Of a stretch of DNA of 64,000 nucleotides, positions 41,688 to 49,105 are shown in pieces. Every line of letters begins with the position of its first letter. Positions within the stretch are counted from its first letter, which is position 1. The notes beneath the pieces are model-generated. The model did no database searches. It saw only the letters and a list, made by a program, of their open reading frames with translations, and was not told where the DNA came from. The stretch comes from VAZQ01 sp050179645 (GTDB lineage: Bacteria; Pseudomonadota; Alphaproteobacteria; Rhizobiales; Xanthobacteraceae). Position numbers and translations under genes: made by a program. The stretch spans positions 28,899-92,898 of the forward strand of contig JBFXEX010000002.1 of NCBI GenBank assembly GCA_050179645.1. The letters run 5' to 3'.

Positions 41688-43967
41688 TCACTTCTCCTCG
41701 CGCGCTTTGCCGTTGGCAGGCGGCTGGCCGAACTTGTTGTTGGTGAGGAAGCGGTCGGGCCGCACCCGGCCGGCATCGCTGCGGTTGCCGCGCCAGGCGG
41801 CGAGCTCCTTGAGCGTCTGCACGAACACCCGTCCGCCGGCATCGATCCAGGTGAGCCCATCAGCCGCCTTAAAGGTCTTCAGGTCGGACAGCGAGCCGTC
41901 CTTGAAGCGCTGCAGCCGCACGCCGCGCCCGCGCGTCATCTCCGGCACCTGGTCGAGCGGGAAGATGATGAGCTTGCGGTTCTCGCCGATCGCGGCGGCG
42001 AGTTCGCCCTCGACCACGGTCATCGCGCGCGCCGAGTCGGGCGCAGTGACGTTCAGCACCTGCTTGCCCTTGCGGGTATTGCCGAGGCACTCGTCCTCGG
42101 GCACCACGAAGCCTCTGCCCTGCGCACTGCCGACCAGGAACTTCCGCCCGCCCTGATAGCGAAAGACGGTGACGACCTCGGCATCCTGCTCGATGTCTGC
42201 GAACAGGCGGATCGGCTCGCCATGGCCGCGTCCGCCGGGAAGTTTCGCAGCATCGAGGGTGTAGAACCGGCCATTGCTGGCGAACACCAGGCACTTCGAC
42301 GTGGTCTCGGCCGGGAACGCGAACTTGAGGCTGTCGTCGGCCTTGAAGGCGATGCCGGAGAAATCCGTGACGGTGCCGCGCAGCGCGCGGATCCAGCCCT
42401 TGTCCGAAACCACGACGGTGATCGGCTCACGCTCGACCAGCGCCTCCTCGATCGCCGCCTCGTCATGCTCGGGCGCCAGCGCGAACGTGGTGCGGCGCTT
42501 GCCGAGCGGCGTCTTCGGCCCGAACTTGTCGCGGACCTTCCTGACCTCGTCGGCGACCGTCTTCCACTGCTCCTTCTCGGAGCCGATAAGTTCGTTGAGC
42601 GCCTTGCGCTCGGCGCGCAGGTCCTTGTCTTCCTTGCGGATCTCCATCTCCTCGAGCTTGCGCAAATTGCGCAGGCGCATGTTGAGGATGGAATCGGCCT
42701 GCAGGTCGGTAAGCTTGAAGGTCTTGATCAGCACCGGCTTGGGTTCGTCCTCGGTACGGATGATCTTGATCACCTTGTCGAGGTTCAGATAGGCGATCAG
42801 GTAGCCGCCCAGGACTTCCAGCCGATGCTCGATCTTGCCGAGCCGGAATTTCGACCGTCGCAGCAGCACGTCGCGGCGGTGCGCCAGCCACTCGCTGAGC
42901 GCTTCGGCAAGTCCGACAACCTTGGGAATGCGGCCCTTTACCAGCACGTTCATGTTGAGCGAGATACGGCTCTCCAGTTCGCTCAGCTTGAACAGCGACT
43001 CCATCAAGAGCTCGGCATCGACCGTCCGCGAGCGCGGCTCGATCACCAGGCGGATGTCCTCCGCGGATTCGTCGCGTACGTCGGCCACCAGCGGCAGCTT
43101 CTTGTCGTTGAGCAGCTCGGCAAGCTTCTCGACCAGCCGGCCCTTCTGCACCAGCCAAGGCACCTCAGTGATGACGATCTGATAGGTGCCGCGGCCGGTC
43201 TCTTCCTTGTGCCAGCGCGCGCGCACGCGGAACGCGCCGCGGCCGGTGTCGTAGGCTTCGGCGATGACCTCGGGCGGATCGACGATGATGCCGCCGGTCG
43301 GGAAATCCGGACCCTGGACGTATTTCAGCAGCGTCTTGGTGCGCGCATTCGGCGTAGCGATCAGGTGCAGCGCGGCGTCGCAAAGCTCGGCGGCGTTGTG
43401 CGGCGGGATCGACGTCGCCATGCCGACCGCGATGCCCTGCGAGCCGTTGGCGAGCAGGTTCGGAAACGCGCCGGGCAGCACCACCGGCTCGTTCTCCGAA
43501 CCGTCGTAGGTCGGGCGGAAGTCGACCGCGTCTTCGTCCAGGCCGTCGAGCAGGAGGCGCGCGACGTCCGTCATCCGCGCCTCGGTGTAGCGCATGGCGG
43601 CGGGGTTATCGCCGTCGACGTTGCCGAAGTTGCCCTGGCCGTCGACCAGCGGATAACGCTGCGCGAAGTCCTGCGCCAACCGCACCAGCGCGTCGTAAAC
43701 CGATTGGTCACCGTGCGGATGAAATTTGCCGATGACGTCGCCGACCACACGCGCGCATTTCTTGAACGCGGCGTCGGGGTCGAGGCGCAACTGCTGCATG
43801 GCGTAGAGCAACCGCCGATGGACCGGCTTGAGGCCGTCGCGCGCGTCCGGCAGCGCGCGGTTCATGATGGTGGAGAGCGCGTAGGCGAGATAGCGCTCCT
43901 CGAGCGCCTCGCGCAGCGGGATATCCTCGACCCCGCCCGACGGCGGAGGAATCAGCTGTTTGCCCAT
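41688..43967 (-). CDS. parC: DNA topoisomerase IV subunit A
   Basis: Decatenates daughter chromosomes with ParE. The 759-residue protein has the catalytic tyrosine Y127 in AAMRYTEARMT and the winged-helix GDVIGKFHPHGDQSVYDALVR before it. The position of E. coli Ser80 is Gln88 and that of Glu84 is Asp92, as commonly seen in alphaproteobacterial ParC. The C-terminal beta-pinwheel domain starts near 500. The start ATG at 43967 is preceded by a plausible ribosome site (ctctgcc region weak). It is followed by an inverted repeat and convergent with the antiporter. Confidence 0.94.
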   Translation of the reverse strand: MGKQLIPPPSGGVEDIPLREALEERYLAYALSTIMNRALPDARDGLKPVHRRLLYAMQQLRLDPDAAFKKCARVVGDVIGKFHPHGDQSVYDALVRLAQDFAQRYPLVDGQGNFGNVDGDNPAAMRYTEARMTDVARLLLDGLDEDAVDFRPTYDGSENEPVVLPGAFPNLLANGSQGIAVGMATSIPPHNAAELCDAALHLIATPNARTKTLLKYVQGPDFPTGGIIVDPPEVIAEAYDTGRGAFRVRARWHKEETGRGTYQIVITEVPWLVQKGRLVEKLAELLNDKKLPLVADVRDESAEDIRLVIEPRSRTVDAELLMESLFKLSELESRISLNMNVLVKGRIPKVVGLAEALSEWLAHRRDVLLRRSKFRLGKIEHRLEVLGGYLIAYLNLDKVIKIIRTEDEPKPVLIKTFKLTDLQADSILNMRLRNLRKLEEMEIRKEDKDLRAERKALNELIGSEKEQWKTVADEVRKVRDKFGPKTPLGKRRTTFALAPEHDEAAIEEALVEREPITVVVSDKGWIRALRGTVTDFSGIAFKADDSLKFAFPAETTSKCLVFASNGRFYTLDAAKLPGGRGHGEPIRLFADIEQDAEVVTVFRYQGGRKFLVGSAQGRGFVVPEDECLGNTRKGKQVLNVTAPDSARAMTVVEGELAAAIGENRKLIIFPLDQVPEMTRGRGVRLQRFKDGSLSDLKTFKAADGLTWIDAGGRVFVQTLKELAAWRGNRSDAGRVRPDRFLTNNKFGQPPANGKAREEK

Positions 43968-44150
43968 GGCAGAGGGGTAATCCGAAGCCTCAGGATGAAC
44001 AAGTGATGAAGCGGACCGCTATTAGCCACCCGAAACCGCAAGCGCAAGTTTAACGGGCCAGAGGTAACATCGCGCCATCCGATCAGAGTCAGCGCGGCGC
44101 TCCAAACCCGCGCTCCCGCCTGGAAGGACCCCTACAAAGGAGAGACTGAC

Positions 44151-44363
44151 ATGCGTGCATTCCTGCTCGCGACGGTGGTCGCGGCCGGCCTTGGCTTGGC
44201 CGGCACGACCGCAACCCTGGCGGCACCGGTGAACGGCGCAGCCATCGCCCAGGCCGCCGATGCCGGCAAGGCGGTCGAACAGGTGCGATGGTGGCGGTAC
44301 CGCTATCATTGGCGCTGGCACCGCCCCGGGTACTATCATCGCTACTACTGGCGCCGCTGGTGA
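44151..44363 (+). CDS. Small secreted protein with Trp/Tyr/His/Arg-rich tail
   Basis: A 70-residue protein: a clear signal peptide (hydrophobic core 5-23, ending TLAAPV), a short linker, then a basic aromatic tail (WWRYRYHWRWHRPGYYHRYYW). A good ribosome site (aggagag) lies before the ATG, and a strong terminator follows its stop. Proteins of this kind are frequent in Rhizobiales; the tail may bind metals or polysaccharide. No family name is known to me. Confidence 0.75.
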   Translation: MRAFLLATVVAAGLGLAGTTATLAAPVNGAAIAQAADAGKAVEQVRWWRYRYHWRWHRPGYYHRYYWRRW

Positions 44364-44383
44364 TGCTCGTAGCGGCTACGACA

Positions 44384-44416
44384 GGCCGGGTGCCGCAGCG
44401 CCCGGCCTTTCTCTTT
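44384..44416 (+). terminator. Rho-independent terminator
   Basis: GGCCGGG (44384-44390) pairs with CCCGGCC (44401-44407) around a 10-nt loop, followed by TTTCTCTTT. It ends the small secreted protein transcript. Its T-tract overlaps the last bases of recO on the other strand. Confidence 0.8.
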
Positions 44417-45158
44417 ATCGGAGCGCCGCAGCGCCAGGGCCGACGCGCAGCACGGCGGCAATGAAGCTCGCACGTGCATCGGCAAAAGCGAGCCCGCGCG
44501 GCTCGAGCACATGCCGCACGAGGAAGAAGCCGGCGAGTTTGAAGCCGGCGGCCAGGTCCTCGTGCGTCGGTGCTTCCGCGGAACCGTTCAGGAAGGCTGG
44601 CAGACGTAACAGGCGATCCTGCCAGGGACGTCCCGCCTCCCGCGATACCGCACGGCCGGTTCGCGGCGAGACGAAACAAAGATCGTCGCTGCCGCCGGTG
44701 ACTGCGCATTGCGACAGATCGAGCCCGAAGCCGAGTTCGCCCAGGAGCGCCATCTCGAAGCGGATCACCTGCGCGCCGGCCAGTTGCGCATCCAGAAGGC
44801 AGCCGAGCACCTCGTCGAGCGCGGCATAGATTTCCGGGTGCGGGTCGCGCTCCGGCAGCAGCCGGCAGAGCGCGCCAAGATGCGTGACGCCGTAGACGGC
44901 GTAGCCGGCCGCAAACAGGCTCGCCGCAGTGAGGTCGATGCCCTCGACCTGATAGTGGCCGAGATGCTCGTCGAGCCGCGCCCGCCAGGTGGCGCTGACG
45001 CGGTTACCGGGCTGCAGCACCGGCCGCAGGCGCGAGCCGGAGCCGCCGCGCACCAGGCCGAGGTGCCGTCCGTGAGTTGGGGTCATCAGTTCGACGATCG
45101 CCGCGCCCTCCCCGTGGCGCCTGACACCGAGCACGATGCCTTCGTCGACCCATTCCAT
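44415..45158 (-). CDS. recO: DNA repair protein RecO
   Basis: RecO loads RecA on SSB-coated single-stranded DNA in the RecFOR pathway. The 247 residues start with an OB-fold (DEGIVLGVRRHGEGAAIVELMT) and continue as an all-helical C-terminal domain. The zinc-finger cysteines of many RecO proteins are only partly present (SQCAVTGGSDDLCF). It begins 3 bp after the era stop on the same strand, last of the rpoZ to recO run. Length is normal. Confidence 0.92.
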   Translation of the reverse strand: MEWVDEGIVLGVRRHGEGAAIVELMTPTHGRHLGLVRGGSGSRLRPVLQPGNRVSATWRARLDEHLGHYQVEGIDLTAASLFAAGYAVYGVTHLGALCRLLPERDPHPEIYAALDEVLGCLLDAQLAGAQVIRFEMALLGELGFGLDLSQCAVTGGSDDLCFVSPRTGRAVSREAGRPWQDRLLRLPAFLNGSAEAPTHEDLAAGFKLAGFFLVRHVLEPRGLAFADARASFIAAVLRVGPGAAALR

Positions 45159-45161
45159 GCC

Positions 45162-46085
45162 TCAGTCCTTCGGAAACTCCAGGCCGATGCCGCGGTAGCG
45201 TTCAGGGTCGTCGGCCCAGCGCTCACGCACCTTGACGAACAGAAACAGGTGCACCGGCGCCTCGACCATGTCGGCGATGTCGCGCCGCGCCTCCGCGCCG
45301 ATCGCCTTGATGGTGGCGCCGCCCTTGCCGAGCACGATCTTGCGCTGGCTCTCGCGCTCCACATAGATCGTCTGCTCGATGCGCACCGCGCCGCCTTTCA
45401 GTTCCTTCCACTGTTCGGTTTCGACCGTGGACCGGTACGGCAGTTCCTGGTGCAGCCGCAGATAGAGCTTCTCGCGGGTGATCTCGGCCGCAAGCTGGCG
45501 CAGCGGAGCGTCGGTGATCTGGTCTTCGGGATAGTGCCACGGTCCCGCCGGGACGTTCGCGGCGAGCCAGCGCTTGACGTCGGCGACGCCGTCTCCGGTC
45601 AGCGCCGAGATCATGAACGTCTCGGCGAACTTCACGCGCGCGTTGGCAGCCTGCGCCAGCGCCAGCAAGGCCGGCTTGTCGACCAGGTCGACCTTGTTGA
45701 CGATCAGCGCCTTCGGCTGTGAGGTATCGGCAAGCGGCCCGAGCACGGCCTCGGCCTCCTCGTCGAGCCCGCGCTTGGCATCGACCAGCATACAGACGAT
45801 GTCGGCGTCGTGCGCACCGGCCCAGGCGTTCGTCACCATGGCCCGGTCGAGCCTCCGCTTCGGCGCGAAAATGCCGGGCGTGTCCACAAGAATGAGCTGG
45901 GCATCGCCTTCGATGGCGATGCCGCGCAAGAGGGCTCGCGTGGTCTGCACCTTGTGCGACACGATCGCCACCTTGGTGCCGACCAGCGCATTGATCAGCG
46001 TCGACTTGCCGACATTGGGCGCACCGATCAGCGCGACGAAGCCGCAGCGCGTCGCCGACGCCGCGGCGGACTGAATCTCATCCAT
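45162..46085 (-). CDS. era: GTPase Era
   Basis: Essential GTPase in 16S rRNA maturation and 30S assembly. The 307-residue protein has G1 GAPNVGKSTL near residue 20, G3 DTPGIF, and G4 NKVDLVDK. The C-terminal KH domain has IVLGKGGATIKAIG near 255. It overlaps the 3' end of rnc by 8 bp and is followed by recO, the standard arrangement. Strong call. Confidence 0.96.
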   Translation of the reverse strand: MDEIQSAAASATRCGFVALIGAPNVGKSTLINALVGTKVAIVSHKVQTTRALLRGIAIEGDAQLILVDTPGIFAPKRRLDRAMVTNAWAGAHDADIVCMLVDAKRGLDEEAEAVLGPLADTSQPKALIVNKVDLVDKPALLALAQAANARVKFAETFMISALTGDGVADVKRWLAANVPAGPWHYPEDQITDAPLRQLAAEITREKLYLRLHQELPYRSTVETEQWKELKGGAVRIEQTIYVERESQRKIVLGKGGATIKAIGAEARRDIADMVEAPVHLFLFVKVRERWADDPERYRGIGLEFPKD

Positions 46086-46929
46086 CGACGCGGTCCGCCT
46101 TGACGCCTTCGCGCGTCAGCATGGCGGTAGCGGCCGCCTGCTCGGCAGCGCGCTTCGACCGACCGAGGCCTTCAGCCGGCGCGAACTTCGGCAGTTCGAC
46201 GGTGACCCGGAACTCCGGATCGTGGTCCGGACCTTTGCGCTCGACTTCGCGATATGCCGGCGTCGGCAGGCCGCGCGCCTGCGCCCATTCCTGCAGTACT
46301 GTCTTGGAATCGCGCAGCGGCCGCACCGGCACCCGCATGCGCTCAATCCACAACCGCGAGATCATCGCCTCCGCGGCTTCGTAGCCGCCGTCGATGAACA
46401 CCGCACCGATCAGCGCTTCGCAGACGTCGGCCAGGATCGCCGTACGGTTGCGGCCGCCGGCGTTGTTCTCCGAGGCGCCGAGACGGATCGCCGGCCCAAG
46501 GTCCATGGCGCGGGCAACGTCGGCACACGCCTCCTTGCGCACCAGGTCGGCAAGGCGGCGCGACATCTCGCCCTCGTCTGCCTTGGGAAAGGCGCGGAAC
46601 AGCATGTCGGAGATGACCAGACCCAGGACGTGGTCGCCGAGGAATTCCAGGCGCTGGTAGGAGCCGGCGCGGTTGCGCGCGCCGGTGAGCGCGGAGATGT
46701 GGGTCAGCGCCTGCTCAAGCACCGCCGCGTTCTTGAAGCGGTATCCGATGCGCTCCTCGAAGGCGGCCGTGCCACGGCGGCGGCGTTTCTTTTCCTTGGC
46801 CTCAGGCCGCTCCTTGGCCTCCGGCCGCTGCGGATCGCCCGCAGCGGCAAGATCGATCAGCTTTGCGCCTTCGGTCGGCGGCGCGGGTGCGGGAACGGGT
46901 ATGGTTTTGGCTTTTGGCCCGCGGCTCAT
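46078..46929 (-). CDS. rnc: Ribonuclease III
   Basis: Cleaves double-stranded RNA, including rRNA precursors. The 283-residue protein has the signature YQRLEFLGDHVLGL with the catalytic Glu and Asp, the second acidic pair near EALIGAVFIDGGYE, and a C-terminal double-stranded RNA binding domain (SKTVLQEWAQARGLPTPAY, then RSKRAAEQAAATAML). The N terminus carries an unusual extension of about 55 residues rich in Pro, Lys, Glu and Arg (PEAKEKKRRRRG) before the RNase III fold. The ATG at 46929 overlaps the lepB stop (ATGA), which supports this start. The 3' end overlaps era. Confidence 0.95.
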   Translation of the reverse strand: MSRGPKAKTIPVPAPAPPTEGAKLIDLAAAGDPQRPEAKERPEAKEKKRRRRGTAAFEERIGYRFKNAAVLEQALTHISALTGARNRAGSYQRLEFLGDHVLGLVISDMLFRAFPKADEGEMSRRLADLVRKEACADVARAMDLGPAIRLGASENNAGGRNRTAILADVCEALIGAVFIDGGYEAAEAMISRLWIERMRVPVRPLRDSKTVLQEWAQARGLPTPAYREVERKGPDHDPEFRVTVELPKFAPAEGLGRSKRAAEQAAATAMLTREGVKADRVDG

Positions 46930-47681
46930 CGGACAATCGTAAACAGGCGATCCCAGCGAACCGACCATGGCCAACGCCACACCTGCCAGGCGTGTTCGCC
47001 CTCACGGATCGAGAAAAAGATGATCTGGGCGCGGCCGACGAGATTCTCGAACGGAACGTAGCCGACCTGGCTCAGCACCCGGCTGTCGGTCGAGTTGTCG
47101 CGGTTGTCGCCCATCATAAACAGATGACCGGCCGGCACCTTGTAGGGACCGGCATTGTCGTAGAATCCGTTGTCGACAAGATCGAGCGTGGTGTAGCTCA
47201 CGCCGTTCGGCAAGGTTTCACGCCAACGCTTCACCCTTGAAGTGCGCGAGCCTTCCTCGGTGTCGATGAAGTCTTCGATCCGCTGGCGCTTGACCGGCAC
47301 GCCGTTGATGTGGAGCACACCCTCGATCATCTGGATGGTGTCGCCGGGCAGACCGATCACGCGCTTGATGTAGTCGGTGGAGTCGTCGCGCGGCAGGCGG
47401 AAGACGACGATGTCGCCGCGATCGGGCACCGACCCCCAGATGCGGCCGGAGAAGATCGGCGGCGAGAACGGCAACGAGTAATGGCTGTAGCCGTAGGAAT
47501 ATTTCGAAACGAACAGGTAGTCGCCGACCAGCAGCGTTTCCTTCATCGATCCCGAAGGGATGTTGAAGGGCTGGAACAAGAAGGTGCGGATGACAAGTGC
47601 GATGATGAGGGCGTGAAAGATCACGCGCCCGGTCTCGGCTAAGCCGCCCTCTTTGCGTTTCGTTCCGGATGTCACACTCAT
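46926..47681 (-). CDS. lepB: Signal peptidase I
   Basis: Membrane-bound serine protease removing signal peptides. Catalytic Ser45 is in IPSGSMKETL and Lys106 in DYIKRVIGLPGD. A membrane helix precedes them (about 20-36), with the active site facing the periplasm. The conserved box GHLFMMGDNRDNSTDSR closes the fold. The start at 47681 has a gagg ribosome site 5 nt before the ATG; an ATG three codons upstream (47690) is also possible. It is followed by rnc with an ATGA overlap. Confidence 0.95.
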   Translation of the reverse strand: MSVTSGTKRKEGGLAETGRVIFHALIIALVIRTFLFQPFNIPSGSMKETLLVGDYLFVSKYSYGYSHYSLPFSPPIFSGRIWGSVPDRGDIVVFRLPRDDSTDYIKRVIGLPGDTIQMIEGVLHINGVPVKRQRIEDFIDTEEGSRTSRVKRWRETLPNGVSYTTLDLVDNGFYDNAGPYKVPAGHLFMMGDNRDNSTDSRVLSQVGYVPFENLVGRAQIIFFSIREGEHAWQVWRWPWSVRWDRLFTIVR

Positions 47682-47900
47682 CGGCCTCATGTCCGCCGCT
47701 TGCGCGCCCCGCGCCCTTCTAGCCGGTGGGGCGGCAGCGTGCAATCGAAGGCACTGAATTTCGCTGCCGCGCGAATGGACAACGCCCGCGGCCTCCGGCG
47801 CGAACTTTTCTTGCCGTCCCAAGGCATTGAGGATGCACAAAATTCCCCTGCGGGTGGCCGGTTCCCCGGGGCCGGGAGACTTGGCTGGCAACCGCCTTGG

Positions 47901-48308
47901 TCAAGCCGCCGAAACCGGCACCGCGCTGATGATGACAAGGGCCTGCGCCATCGGGCCTTCGTCCGTAATCGTCAGGTCGATTCGGGGCTCGTGGCCAGCG
48001 GGCGTGATCGCGACCAGACGGGCGAGCGCCCCGCCCGTCAGCTTCATGGTGGGACGGCCCGACGGCAAGTTGATGACGCCCATGTCACGCCACCAGACGC
48101 CGGCCCGGATCCCCGTGCCGAGCGCCTTGGAACAGGCCTCCTTGGCGGCAAATCGCTTCGCAAAGGTCTCGACACTCTTGGCCCGGCGCTCGGCGCGGGC
48201 GCGTTCGGCCGCCGTAAAGATACGGTCCAGGAATCGGTCGCCGTGCCGCTCGATCACCTTGGCGATGCGGCGAACATCGATGAGGTCGGAACCGATGCCG
48301 ATGATCAT
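47901..48308 (-). CDS. acpS: Holo-acyl-carrier-protein synthase
   Basis: Transfers 4'-phosphopantetheine from CoA to acyl carrier protein. The 135-residue protein has the metal-binding D8 in GIGSDLIDVRR and the conserved FAAKEACSKALGTG motif near 55. The start ATG at 48308 overlaps the pdxJ stop (ATGA), indicating coupled translation. The pdxJ-acpS-lepB order is usual in this group. The 219 bp between acpS and lepB hold no gene. Confidence 0.94.
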   Translation of the reverse strand: MIIGIGSDLIDVRRIAKVIERHGDRFLDRIFTAAERARAERRAKSVETFAKRFAAKEACSKALGTGIRAGVWWRDMGVINLPSGRPTMKLTGGALARLVAITPAGHEPRIDLTITDEGPMAQALVIISAVPVSAA

Positions 48309-49063
48309 GCGCATGCCTTGGCGCGGCCATGATCCATAGCCGCACGCATCTCGCGGACGACTGCGGCGAGGCCCGAAAAGATCGCCTCACCGATCAGGAA
48401 ATGTCCGATGTTGAGTTCCACGATTTCCGGCAAGGCTGCGATCGCTTCGGCGGTCTCGAAGTTGAGGCCATGTCCGGCATGGACTTCGAGGCCGGCCTGT
48501 CGCGCAAGCTTTGCACCCTCGCAGATGCGCAGCCATTCGGCCTCCGCCGCCTCCATCCGGTCCTCGGCCAGTGCATCGCACCAGGCTCCAGTATGAATCT
48601 CGATCACCGGCGCAGCCACAGCGGCCGCAGCTTCGATCTGTCTCGGCTCGGCGGCAACGAACAGCGAGACGCGGATGCCGGCATCCCGCAGCTTCGCAAT
48701 CCTCGGAACCAGCGCCGCGCGCTGGCCGGCAACGTCGAGCCCGCCTTCGGTGGTGCGCTCCTCACGCCGCTCCGGCACCAGGCAGGCGGCATGCGGCCGG
48801 GTCTCGATCGCGATCCGCACCATCTCGTCGGTCGCCGCCATCTCGAAATTGAGCGGCCTGGAGATCTCCGCCTTGAGCCGCGCCATGTCGTCGTCGCGGA
48901 TGTGGCGGCGGTCTTCGCGCAGATGCGCGGTGATGCCGTCGGCACCGGCCTCGATCGCCATCATTGCAGCACGAACGGGATCGGGATGCACGCCGCCGCG
49001 GGCGTTGCGGACGGTCGCGACGTGATCGACGTTGACGCCGAGTCGGATGTGGGGGGTAGACAT
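48305..49063 (-). CDS. pdxJ: Pyridoxine 5'-phosphate synthase
   Basis: Makes pyridoxine 5'-phosphate from 3-amino-2-oxopropyl phosphate and deoxyxylulose 5-phosphate in the DXP-dependent vitamin B6 route. The 252 residues show RLGVNVDHVATVRNARGG at the N terminus, HLREDRRHIRDDD with a catalytic His, and GHGLNFETAEAIA near the C terminus. It is the usual length and opens the pdxJ-acpS-lepB-rnc-era-recO run. Confidence 0.95.
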   Translation of the reverse strand: MSTPHIRLGVNVDHVATVRNARGGVHPDPVRAAMMAIEAGADGITAHLREDRRHIRDDDMARLKAEISRPLNFEMAATDEMVRIAIETRPHAACLVPERREERTTEGGLDVAGQRAALVPRIAKLRDAGIRVSLFVAAEPRQIEAAAAVAAPVIEIHTGAWCDALAEDRMEAAEAEWLRICEGAKLARQAGLEVHAGHGLNFETAEAIAALPEIVELNIGHFLIGEAIFSGLAAVVREMRAAMDHGRAKACA

Positions 49064-49105
49064 CGGAGCAGCTCGGTCGATCCAGTTTTTGAAAGCCGTT
49101 TCCGC

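Noticed and set aside
41523..44006. An 827-residue plus-strand frame opposite parC
   Set aside because: Entirely antisense to parC, whose conserved motifs leave no doubt.
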